DNA of 64,000 nt, from the NCBI RefSeq assembly GCF_010993745.1, contig NZ_WOTN01000001.1, positions 1,739,235-1,803,234 on the forward strand. The letters are read 5' to 3'. This stretch comes from Fodinicola acaciae (GTDB lineage Bacteria; Actinomycetota; Actinomycetes; Mycobacteriales; HKI-0501). The first letter of the stretch is position 1. Each line of letters begins with the position of its first letter. Shown here piece after piece: positions 18,447-25,901 of this stretch. The notes under the pieces are model-generated. The model saw only the letters and a program-made list of their open reading frames with translations, was not told where the DNA came from and searched no databases. The position numbers and the translations under genes are program-made.

Positions 18447-18758
18447 TTAGTCGGAGGCGGGAAGCGGCTTGGCGGGTTTCAGTGGCAGCGGCACGCCGTT
18501 CACGGCCAGCGTTCCCTGGCCCGGCTTGGTGCACAGCAACTCCAAGCCGAGCTCGTTGTCCGCATAGCGCTTGCCGAGCAGCGCACCGCCCTGCTGAGCC
18601 GGATCGGCCCGCCCCGCGATGCCCGCCTCCGGGCCGCGCGGATCCACCATCGGAGCCCCGCCGCAGGTGATCGCCAGATCGTCGTCAGGCGCGCGCACCA
18701 CGATGACCGCCGTCGTGTCGACAGTGCTCGCCAGCGTCTGCCCAATCCGCACCTTCAT
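18447..18758 (-). CDS. small conserved-looking hypothetical protein
   Basis: 103 residues from an ATG with GGGAGG five bases upstream. Predicted as a beta-rich soluble protein with a single CGG near residue 34 and a proline-rich end (PLPLKPAKPLPASD). I do not recognise a family. It is divergent from the enoyl-CoA hydratase and shares its 35-base promoter, so the two are probably co-regulated. Confidence 0.6.
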   Translation of the reverse strand: MKVRIGQTLASTVDTTAVIVVRAPDDDLAITCGGAPMVDPRGPEAGIAGRADPAQQGGALLGKRYADNELGLELLCTKPGQGTLAVNGVPLPLKPAKPLPASD

Positions 18759-18793
18759 CGGCACCTCCCGGAAAAAGAGTATACTATTAATCA
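18759..18793. promoter_or_regulatory. short divergent promoter, leaderless start on plus strand
   Basis: GAGTATACTATTAATCAG spans the gap. TATACT (18780-18785) ends eight bases before GTG at 18794, as expected for a leaderless mRNA. An ATG three codons further is the alternative. The palindromic GTATAC lets the same site serve the minus-strand gene, which keeps a ribosome binding site. Confidence 0.55.
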
Positions 18794-19567
18794 GTGCAGC
18801 CTATGACCGTACGGTATGACCTGACCGATCACGTCGCGACCGTCACGCTCAACCGCCCGGACGCCATGAACAGCTTCAACCAGGCGATGCTGGACGACTT
18901 CGCGGCGATCTGGCGGACGGTCAAAACAGATGACGACGCACGCGTCGTCGTCCTGCGCGCCGAGGGTGACCAGGCATTCTGTACGGGGGTGGACGTCAAG
19001 GAGGGCATCGACCGGCACCCGAACGTCTGGAGCCAGACCGATCCGGGCGAACACCTCTCCCCCAAACTCAACCAGGTGTGGAAACCGCTGGTCTGCGCGG
19101 TTCACGGCATGGCCGCCGGCGGCGCGTTCTACTGGCTCAACGAAGCCGATATCGTGATCTGCTCCGCGGACGCCACGTTTTTCGACCCGCACGTCAGCTA
19201 CGGGATGACCGCCGCGCTGGAGCCGATCGGTCTGGCCCGGCGGATTCCGCTCGGCGAAGCCCTGCGGATCGCGCTGCTCGGCCTGGACGAACGGCTCTCG
19301 GCGGCGCGCGCCCTGCAGATCGGCCTGGTCAGCGAGGTGGTGCCACGCGATCAGCTGTGGCACCGCGCCGACGAGATCGCCCGGATCATCGCCGCCAAGC
19401 CGCCGGCCGCGATCCAGGGCACCGTACGAGCGATCTGGGAATCGCTGGACACCTCCCGCACGCAGGCATTGCGCACCGGGTTGTCCTACACACAGCTCGG
19501 TAACCCGATCGGCAAGGCCGACATCGACCGTTCCGCGGTGCCTAGGCAACGGTGGCACCTTCGCTGA
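18794..19567 (+). CDS. enoyl-CoA hydratase/isomerase family protein
   Basis: 257 residues of crotonase fold: VATVTLNRPDAMNSFN at the start, AFCTGVDVKEG (first oxyanion strand) near 60, and VCAVHGMAAGGAFYWLNEADIVI near 95, the second oxyanion hole. The catalytic Glu pair of true hydratases is not clear, so isomerase or hydrolase chemistry cannot be excluded. It heads a two-gene operon with an LLM-class flavin oxidoreductase. Confidence 0.85.
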   Translation: MQPMTVRYDLTDHVATVTLNRPDAMNSFNQAMLDDFAAIWRTVKTDDDARVVVLRAEGDQAFCTGVDVKEGIDRHPNVWSQTDPGEHLSPKLNQVWKPLVCAVHGMAAGGAFYWLNEADIVICSADATFFDPHVSYGMTAALEPIGLARRIPLGEALRIALLGLDERLSAARALQIGLVSEVVPRDQLWHRADEIARIIAAKPPAAIQGTVRAIWESLDTSRTQALRTGLSYTQLGNPIGKADIDRSAVPRQRWHLR

Positions 19568-19581
19568 AAAGAGCACACTTT

Positions 19582-20592
19582 ATGCGCTTCGGCATGCCAT
19601 GGCCCGGCGCCGCCCTCGCCCGCGAGGCCGAGCGCGCCGGTGTCAGCGCGTTCTGCACCGGCGATTTCGCCGACCACGACGCGTACCTCACGCTCGCCGA
19701 GATGGTCGCGCACACCGATCGCGCACTGGTCGGCCCGGCCATCGCGTACGCCTTCGCCAGGACTCCGTACGCGCATGCCACCGCGATCCGGCAACTGCAC
19801 GCGGCGGCACCCGGCCGGCTGTTCCTCGGGCTGGGCACCGGTGCTTACCGCGTCAACCGCGACTGGTTCGCCGTGCCCGCCGATCGCCCGGTGGACCGGG
19901 TCGCCGAGACCGCGCAGGCCGTCCGCGCCTGGCTGCGGGCGGACAACGGCGAAAAAGTCCGCTATTCCGGCGAGTTCTACGAGATCGACGCCGACGTACG
20001 CGCACCGGTCCTCGGCCGGTTGGACGTGCCGGTGCTGCTCGCCGCGTTCAACAAACGCATGGCCGAAACCGCCGGCCGGATCGCCGACGGCGTCATCGGG
20101 CACGGGCTGTTCACCCGCTCGTGGTGGGACGACGTCGTACGACCGGCGGTGCATGACGCATACCCGCGTCCGGAGCCGGCGGCCGAGCATGGCTGGATCA
20201 TCACCGCCATCGACGACGCGGCCCCGGAGCGCGCGATCGCCGACGCGCGGCGGATGATCGCGTTCTATCTCACCGTGAAAACGTACGACCCCTACGTCAC
20301 TCACCACGACTGGGAGAGTCCGGTCCGACAGCTGCGAACAGCGTTCCGGAGAGGCGACACCGACGGAATGGCCGCCGCCGTCACCGACGAGATGCTTGCC
20401 GAGATCGCCATCTGCGGTACGACGTCGGACGCGAAGCAGACGCTGGTACGCCGCGCCGGATCGCTCCCCCGCGACATCGGGTATTTCGCGCCGCCCAGCT
20501 TCCTGGTGGGCCGCAAGCGCCGCGCCGCCTACGCGCTGTCCAGCCTCGCGCTGAACACCGGATACCAAACACCGAACGGATCGTCGCTGTAG
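19582..20592 (+). CDS. LLM-class (F420-dependent type) oxidoreductase
   Basis: 336 residues with luciferase-like TIM-barrel order: MRFGMPWPGAALAREAERAG, FCTGDFADHDAYLTLAEM, LVGPAIAYAFARTPYAHA, then AAPGRLFLGLGTGAYR, the phosphate-binding strand. The form is that of mycobacterial F420-dependent reductases and dehydrogenases. Cofactor F420 versus FMN cannot be settled by eye. Its last 64 bases overlap the convergent LigB-like gene, so one of the two ends may be regulated by antisense transcription. Confidence 0.82.
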   Translation: MRFGMPWPGAALAREAERAGVSAFCTGDFADHDAYLTLAEMVAHTDRALVGPAIAYAFARTPYAHATAIRQLHAAAPGRLFLGLGTGAYRVNRDWFAVPADRPVDRVAETAQAVRAWLRADNGEKVRYSGEFYEIDADVRAPVLGRLDVPVLLAAFNKRMAETAGRIADGVIGHGLFTRSWWDDVVRPAVHDAYPRPEPAAEHGWIITAIDDAAPERAIADARRMIAFYLTVKTYDPYVTHHDWESPVRQLRTAFRRGDTDGMAAAVTDEMLAEIAICGTTSDAKQTLVRRAGSLPRDIGYFAPPSFLVGRKRRAAYALSSLALNTGYQTPNGSSL

Positions 20593-21206
20593 TGACATTC
20601 GGTGCGGACGAGCGATCCGCACGCGCCGGCCAGCACCTGCCATGCCGCCCGGCCGCCGATCAGCAGGTCGTCGGCCACGTCTGGCCGCAGCCCGAGCAGT
20701 CGCTCGAACGCGCCGGAACGCAGAGCGTCCTCGATTTGCCGGTCCACCACCAATGCACGTGGATCGGCATATCCGGGTGCCTTCGGGCCGCGTCGCGCAC
20801 TGCCGTCGGCCATGACCAGCAGGCCAATCCGGTCAGCGTGGCGGGCGAGACCGCGGCCGTACGCGCGGCAATCCGCGGGCGGCGACGCGTGGTCGATGCC
20901 ATGCAGCTCGATCGGCAGCCTGACACTGGCCAGCAGCTCCCGGGCGACGGCGAGACTGAGCGGCAGCGTCTCGTCGGGCTCCGGTTTCCCATACGGTGCA
21001 AACAAAAGTCGCGGGGAAGGAGCCAGCGGCGACCACCGACCCGTACGCGCCGCACCCCCGACGACCGCGATGAGGTCGGCGGCGGCGAGGTGGTCGATCG
21101 CGGCCGCGCAGGACGCGCGCAGTTTCTCGACCTCGGGCACCACACCGCCGGTCACACCGGGAAGCAGCAGCGGCGGCTGCGGGCAACTGGCGACGGCGAC
21201 GATCAC
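20529..21206 (-). CDS. LigB-like (class III extradiol dioxygenase fold) protein
   Basis: 225 residues starting VAVASCPQPPLLLPGVTGG and containing a PIELHGIDHASPPADC segment and LLVMADGSARRG. This resembles the LigB/MEMO-type fold proteins often annotated as class III extradiol dioxygenase B-like in actinobacteria, and in several of them the gene is next to a dihydropteroate synthase homologue, as here. Enzyme activity is unproven. It overlaps the folP2-like gene by four bases and the convergent LLM gene by 64. Confidence 0.7.
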   Translation of the reverse strand: MIVAVASCPQPPLLLPGVTGGVVPEVEKLRASCAAAIDHLAAADLIAVVGGAARTGRWSPLAPSPRLLFAPYGKPEPDETLPLSLAVARELLASVRLPIELHGIDHASPPADCRAYGRGLARHADRIGLLVMADGSARRGPKAPGYADPRALVVDRQIEDALRSGAFERLLGLRPDVADDLLIGGRAAWQVLAGACGSLVRTECHYSDDPFGVWYPVFSARLDSA

Positions 21207-22111
21207 GCCAGCCCGCGTACGGCTCGCGTCGGCGGCTTACGTCCCGCCAGCACCGCGACCATGTCCAGGACCTCTCGGGTCTGGCCGACATTGTGCGTAC
21301 GGAACATGGCGGCGCCCTGCCAGGCGCACACCGCGGTGACCGCGAGGCTGCCGGCGAGCCGGTCCGGCACCGCCGCGTCCAGCGCCTCACCGATGAAGTC
21401 CTTGTTGGACACCGACGCCAGCACCGGCCAGCCGAGCCCGGTCAACTCGCCGAACCGCCGGGTCAGCTCCAGCGAATGCCAGGTGTTCTTCCCGAAGTCG
21501 TGCGCGGGGTCGATCAGGATGCCCTCTCGCGGAACGCCCGCGCGCACCAACGCCTCGGCGCGGTGCATGACCTCGTTGACCACGTCCGCCACCACATCGC
21601 CAAACGCGACCCGGTGTGGCCGGGTACGCGGAGCGGCGGTGCCGGTGTGCGTACAGACATAGCCGGCGCCGAACTCGGCGGCCACCTCGGCGAGCTGCGG
21701 ATCGGCGCCGGCCCAGCTGTCGTTGAGCAGGTCGGCGCCCTCCTGGCAGGCCGGCCGGCCGACCTCGTGCCGCCAGGTGTCGACGCTGATCGCCACCTCG
21801 GGAAACCGGCCACGGATCTCCGCCACCACCGGAATCACCCGGCGGATCTCCTCGCGTACGTCCACCTCGGCTCCGGGCCCTGCCTTGACGCCTCCGACGT
21901 CGATGACGTCCGCGCCCTCGGCGACGGCCCGCTCGACGGCGGCGACGGCACTCGCCCAGTCGTACGTCCGGCCACGGTCGTAGAAGGAGTCCGGGGTGCG
22001 GTTCACGATCGCCATGAGCAACGCGCGATCCTGCCGCATCACCCGACCACACAGCCGTATTGGGTGCTCCCAATAAGATGACTTAGCTATCGCTTCCCAT
22101 GACACCATCAC
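21203..22111 (-). CDS. folP2: dihydropteroate synthase homologue, FolP2 type
   Basis: 302 residues. ALLMAIVNRTPDSFYDRG, GADVIDVGGVKAGPGAEVDV, ISVDTWRHEVGRPAC, LIDPAHDFGKNTWHS and the very end PPTRAVRGLA match mycobacterial FolP2, which has the DHPS fold but has been reported not to act as a DHPS. GPGAE replaces the canonical P-aminobenzoate loop sequence, as in FolP2. Start is uncertain: GTG/ATG at the 5' end, or the ATG of MRQDRALLM 24 codons in. It is divergent from the aldehyde dehydrogenase with only 29 bases between. Probably unrelated to steroid breakdown. Confidence 0.85.
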   Translation of the reverse strand: MMVSWEAIAKSSYWEHPIRLCGRVMRQDRALLMAIVNRTPDSFYDRGRTYDWASAVAAVERAVAEGADVIDVGGVKAGPGAEVDVREEIRRVIPVVAEIRGRFPEVAISVDTWRHEVGRPACQEGADLLNDSWAGADPQLAEVAAEFGAGYVCTHTGTAAPRTRPHRVAFGDVVADVVNEVMHRAEALVRAGVPREGILIDPAHDFGKNTWHSLELTRRFGELTGLGWPVLASVSNKDFIGEALDAAVPDRLAGSLAVTAVCAWQGAAMFRTHNVGQTREVLDMVAVLAGRKPPTRAVRGLA

Positions 22112-22140
22112 AGTCTAGCCAAATTCAGTATCCTTAATCC
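22112..22140. promoter_or_regulatory. 29-bp divergent promoter, leaderless aldehyde dehydrogenase start
   Basis: The gap holds TTCAGTATCCTTAATCC directly before the ATG. TATCCT ends six bases upstream of the ATG, so the plus-strand mRNA is predicted to be leaderless. Read on the other strand the same block is AAGGATACTG, a -10-like element for the folP2-like gene. Confidence 0.5.
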
Positions 22141-23598
22141 ATGTTCTCCTCGCAGCTCTATATCGGCGGCCGGCGTACCGACGGCGGTTCGGACCACTGG
22201 ACGACGGTCCGTAACCCGGCGACACAGGAGCAGATCGCCGAGGTCCCCAAGGCGTCCATGGCCGACGTACGGCAGGCCATCACCGCCGCCCGTACGTCGT
22301 TCGACGACGGCCCGTGGCCACGGATGAAGCCGGCCGAGCGAGCAGCGGTGCTGCTGCGGATGGCCGAGGAGGCCGAGCGCCGGATGCCGGAGCTGGTGGC
22401 GGTCAACATGGCCGAGGCGGGATCGGTGCGGGCACTGGCGGAGAGCATCCAGACCGGCGTGCCGGTGGCGCACCTGCGGGACATGGCCGAGCGCGTGCTG
22501 CCCCGCTTCGCCTGGGAGCGGGCGATCGAGCCCACCGTGGGTCCGGCCATCTTCCAGGGTGTGCTGCGCCGTGAGGCGTACGGCGTGTGCGCGCTGATCC
22601 CGGCGTACAACTTCCCGTTCTTCCTCAGCATGATGAAGCTGATCCCGGCCCTGGCCGCCGGCTGCACGGCGGTGCTGAAGCCGGCGCCGATGACGCCACT
22701 GGAGTCACTGCTGATCGGTGATCTCGCCGACGTGGCCGGCATCCCGCCGGGGGTGGTCAACGTCGTCACCGGCGACGCCGAGGCTGGCCGGGTGCTCACC
22801 ACCGATCCGATGGTCGACGTGGTGAGCTTCACCGGCTCGGATTCGGTCGGCCGGACGGTCTACGCCCAGGCCGCCGCCTCCATGAAGAAGGTCGTTTTGG
22901 AGCTCGGCGGCAAGTCGGCGAACATCGTACGCGCCGACGCCGACCTCGACGCCGCCGCGCGGTCCACGCTTGCCGGCATCACCACGCACGCCGGGCAGGG
23001 TTGCTCGCTGCTGACCCGCACGTTGGTCCACGAGTCGGTGCACGACGAGCTGGTGGAGCGGGTCCGCACCGGGCTGGCGAGGGTCGTGGTCGGCGACCCG
23101 ATCGAGGCGGCCACCACGATGGGTCCGCTGATCAGTGCGGCACAGCGAGCGAAAGTGGAGAAGCTGATCCGCTCCGGCGAACAGCAGGGCGGGCAGGTCG
23201 TCTTCGGCGGTGGGCGTCCGGCCGGCCTCGACCGCGGCTTTTTCGTGGAGCCCACGCTGTTCACCGGTATCACCAACGCGATGACGATCGCACGTACGGA
23301 AATCTTCGGCCCGGTCGGTGTCGTCATCCCGTTCCGCACCGATGACGAGGCCGTCGAGATCGCCAACGACAGCCCGTACGGTCTGTCCGGCGGCGTCTTC
23401 ACCGCCGACATGGTGGCCGCGTACGACATCGCCGCCCGCCTGCGTACCGGCACGGTCACCATCAACGGCGGCAGCGCCGGGGTCTCGCCCCGTGCGGCGT
23501 TCGGGGGTTACAAGCAGAGCGGGATCGGTCGCGAGTGGGGCGAGTTCGGGCTCGACGAGTTCCTGCAAACCAAGACCATCAATTGGGCAGCGCGCTGA
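22141..23598 (+). CDS. aldehyde dehydrogenase family protein
   Basis: 485 residues with NAD-binding IPAYNFPFFLSMMKLIPALAAG, the catalytic Glu in LELGGKSANIV near 250 and the nucleophile in HAGQGCSLLTR near 285. NPSYGLSG-like DSPYGLSGGVF and the C-terminal GGYKQSGIGREWG are also present. It oxidises an aldehyde to an acid with NAD. Neighbours suggest an aldehyde from alcohol or side-chain oxidation, but ALDH substrate ranges are broad. The TetR gene follows 29 bases later and is a candidate regulator. Confidence 0.9.
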   Translation: MFSSQLYIGGRRTDGGSDHWTTVRNPATQEQIAEVPKASMADVRQAITAARTSFDDGPWPRMKPAERAAVLLRMAEEAERRMPELVAVNMAEAGSVRALAESIQTGVPVAHLRDMAERVLPRFAWERAIEPTVGPAIFQGVLRREAYGVCALIPAYNFPFFLSMMKLIPALAAGCTAVLKPAPMTPLESLLIGDLADVAGIPPGVVNVVTGDAEAGRVLTTDPMVDVVSFTGSDSVGRTVYAQAAASMKKVVLELGGKSANIVRADADLDAAARSTLAGITTHAGQGCSLLTRTLVHESVHDELVERVRTGLARVVVGDPIEAATTMGPLISAAQRAKVEKLIRSGEQQGGQVVFGGGRPAGLDRGFFVEPTLFTGITNAMTIARTEIFGPVGVVIPFRTDDEAVEIANDSPYGLSGGVFTADMVAAYDIAARLRTGTVTINGGSAGVSPRAAFGGYKQSGIGREWGEFGLDEFLQTKTINWAAR

Positions 23599-23627
23599 CC
23601 AACCATGAGGCGGCTAAGCTCTCCATC

Positions 23628-24305
23628 GTGCCGAAGCCAGCCATCACCCGGTCTCGGATGAGCAGCGGCGCCGGCAACACCGAAACCCGGCGGGCGATCC
23701 TGGACGCGGCCGAGCGACTGTTCGCCGAGGAAGGCGTCCAAGCCGTCTCCAACCGCCAGATCGCCGCCGCCGCCGGCCGCGGCGACACATCCGTCGTCGG
23801 CTACTACTTCGAGTCGAAGGCCGACCTGGTCAGGGAGCTGCTGCGCCGCTACAACACGCGGGTCGACCTGCTGCGGGACAAGATGCTTGACCAGGTCGGC
23901 GAGTCGGAGTCGCTGCGCGACTGGATCGAATGCCTGGTCTACCCGTACACCGACATCTTCGACGCCGACGGTGTTCCCGGCTGGCATGCGCGGCTCGGCG
24001 TCCAGATCGTGGCCGACCCGACATTGCGCGACATCGCCGTACAGGAGACCAACACGGCGACCTTCCGGCGCCTGCTGCGCGGTCTCGACCGCTGCCTGCC
24101 GGAGCTGTCGCCGGAGCTGAAGCGCGAGCGTACGCGGATCGCCAGCCACGTCATCGTGCACAGCTGCGCCGACCTCGAACGCGCCATGGCAAACGGCCTG
24201 CCGCTGCCGTTTCCGTCCTGGAGCGAGTCGGCCGCGGTGATCATCGACGCGATCGTGGGATTGCTGACCGCGCCCGTGTCAGAACCGGGCCGGCGCGGCG
24301 GCTGA
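23628..24305 (+). CDS. TetR family transcriptional regulator
   Basis: 225 residues. TRRAILDAAERLFAEEG then VSNRQIAAAAGRGDTSVVGYYF is a textbook TetR helix-turn-helix (residues about 22-65); the C-terminal helical ligand domain is unspecific. I chose the GTG because TAAGCT lies seven bases upstream, the spacing of a leaderless promoter; the ATG ten codons in is the alternative. The regulator may bind one of the GTATACT-like sites. The 3' end overlaps the convergent E1-beta-like gene by 27 bases. Confidence 0.88.
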   Translation: MPKPAITRSRMSSGAGNTETRRAILDAAERLFAEEGVQAVSNRQIAAAAGRGDTSVVGYYFESKADLVRELLRRYNTRVDLLRDKMLDQVGESESLRDWIECLVYPYTDIFDADGVPGWHARLGVQIVADPTLRDIAVQETNTATFRRLLRGLDRCLPELSPELKRERTRIASHVIVHSCADLERAMANGLPLPFPSWSESAAVIIDAIVGLLTAPVSEPGRRGG

Positions 24306-24839
24306 CCGAGGGCCGGTCGCGTCGTAGAGGGCGACCGGCTCGACGACGACACACGGAGCCGGGTCGAGGATCGCGGCGTGCAGGAAGGTCTCGGCTTCGG
24401 CGGGAGTACGCGGGGTCAGCACGTTCAGGCCCGGGATCAACGCGAACCAGCGCGTACGCGCGCCGCCACGCAGGGCGTCAGCGGGCATCGGCACCCGGAA
24501 GACCGGTGAGCCGTACCCGTTAGCTCCGGGGAAAAGCGCCGCCGCATGCGCCAGCTGATCCAACGCCGGCCCGGCGATCGCCGCGACCGAAAGCTCGACG
24601 ACCGGGACCATCCCCTCCAGCGCCGCGCCGACAGCGACGCCGGTCATGCCGGTCACCGGGCCGGGCAGGTTGACCACCCGGTGGCGACCGTACGTGGTCG
24701 ACAGGCCGCCGGTGACTCCGTACGCGCCGCCAATCGGGTCGGCGATGTCCTGACCGAGGAGCAAAACGCGATCATCGGCGGCGAGGGCGCGACGGAGGGC
24801 CTGGTTGAGCGCATCGCGACCGGAGTACTCGCTCACCAT
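24279..24839 (-). CDS. 2-oxoacid dehydrogenase E1 beta-like protein lacking the C-terminal domain
   Basis: 186 residues covering only the transketolase pyrimidine-binding domain: RDALNQALRRALAADDRVLLLGQDIADPIGGAYGVT at the start, then VVELSVAAIAGPALDQLAHAAA. Normal E1 beta subunits are about 325 residues with a C-terminal transketolase domain, which is absent here. The reading frame ends in a natural stop inside the TetR overlap. It is coupled to the E1 alpha gene (seven-base overlap). Whether it forms a working heterodimer is open. Confidence 0.75.
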   Translation of the reverse strand: MVSEYSGRDALNQALRRALAADDRVLLLGQDIADPIGGAYGVTGGLSTTYGRHRVVNLPGPVTGMTGVAVGAALEGMVPVVELSVAAIAGPALDQLAHAAALFPGANGYGSPVFRVPMPADALRGGARTRWFALIPGLNVLTPRTPAEAETFLHAAILDPAPCVVVEPVALYDATGPRSAAAPARF

Positions 24840-25723
24840 GAGATGACCTCCTCGACCTCACGCCTGGCGGCCGACGCGATCCGCGCCAGGCTCTCCGGAT
24901 CGATGCCAGTGGTCTCCCGCAGCCACCGCTCGTATCGCGGCACGGGATCCTCCGCCATGGCCATCGCCAGGTCCTCCGGCGGGATGTAGTCCGGCCCGTC
25001 CCCGGCCCGATAGCCGCCGAGCCGGAACGTCACGCACTCCACCAGCATCGGCCCGCCACCGGCCCTGGCCAAAGCGACCGCCTCGCCGACCGCCTCGCGT
25101 ACGGCCACCGGGTCGTTGCCGTCAACGGTCCGTCCCGGCATCCCGTACGCCTGCGCCCGCGCCGCGATCCGGTTGATTCGCATCGTTTCCAGCACCGGGG
25201 TGTAACGGCTGTAGAGATTGTTCTGGCACAGCAGCACAAGCGGCAGCCGTTGTACGGCCGCCAGGTTCGCCGCCTCGTGGAAAGCGCCGGTGTTCGTCGC
25301 ACCGTCACCAAACGACACGACCACCACCCGGTCGCTCCCGGTGACCTTCGCGGCAAGGGCCGCGCCAGCCGCCACCGGAATGCCCGCCCCCGGAGTGCCG
25401 GTGGAGAAAATGACACCGTGCGCCGGAGCCGACGCACGCGCCTCCGCGGCACCCCACTGCGCGGCCGCCAGCCGTACGACGTCTCGCAGCGGCACGCCGC
25501 AGGCGACCAGCTCATGCAGGCAGCGCCGGGTCGTGACCAGCCGGTCGCCCTCGTCCAGGGCCGCCGCGGTCCCGGCGGCGACCGCCTCCTGCCCTCGTAC
25601 GGGCAGGTAGTCGGCCCCGGCCAGGGACAGGACGGCCTCCTCGCACAGCCGGGTCTTCACCATCGCCGCGTACATCGACAGCAGCGTGTCCCGGTGGTTA
25701 CTCAGCAACGTGAGGACGGTCAT
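24833..25723 (-). CDS. 2-oxoacid dehydrogenase E1 alpha subunit
   Basis: 296 residues from an ATG with AGGGG upstream. The thiamine diphosphate motif is clear: VVVSFGDGATNTGAFHEAAN followed by LLCQNNLYSRYTP (GDG...NN). YAAMVKTRLCEEAV and LPVRGQEAVAAGTA fit E1 alpha of pyruvate, branched-chain or acetoin dehydrogenases. No E2 or E3 gene is near, so the pair may use host components or act as a stand-alone decarboxylase. Upstream is the 168-bp palindrome. Confidence 0.85.
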   Translation of the reverse strand: MTVLTLLSNHRDTLLSMYAAMVKTRLCEEAVLSLAGADYLPVRGQEAVAAGTAAALDEGDRLVTTRRCLHELVACGVPLRDVVRLAAAQWGAAEARASAPAHGVIFSTGTPGAGIPVAAGAALAAKVTGSDRVVVVSFGDGATNTGAFHEAANLAAVQRLPLVLLCQNNLYSRYTPVLETMRINRIAARAQAYGMPGRTVDGNDPVAVREAVGEAVALARAGGGPMLVECVTFRLGGYRAGDGPDYIPPEDLAMAMAEDPVPRYERWLRETTGIDPESLARIASAARREVEEVISW

Positions 25724-25733
25724 CGGTGTGCCC

Positions 25734-25901
25734 CTAGGGTCTGTCTCGAAGTCCCAGGTGGATGAGAGTCGAGATCCAAACGTCGTGTGCCGGTGCCGGA
25801 CGATGGCCCAAATAGCAGCGCTATGGTGGGTCATCGGCCGGTGCCGGCACGCGGCGTTTGGGCTCGGCTATCGCCGCCTGGGACTTCGAGGCAGGCCCTA
25901 G
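25734..25901. repeat. 168-bp near-complete palindrome bounded by CTAGGG/CCCTAG
   Basis: Both outer ends read CTAGGG(T/C)CTG(T/C)CTCGAAG going inward on opposite strands. The two arms stay alignable for about 80 bases (CCAAACG, GTGCCGG and CGATG blocks recur in order) up to an ATAGC-AGC-GCTAT centre. One arm encodes the last 26 or so residues of the acyl-CoA synthetase; the other is a decayed inverted copy. Possible explanations: a MITE related to CTAG-targeting IS5-type elements, an inverted duplication, or a large bidirectional terminator. Confidence 0.65.
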
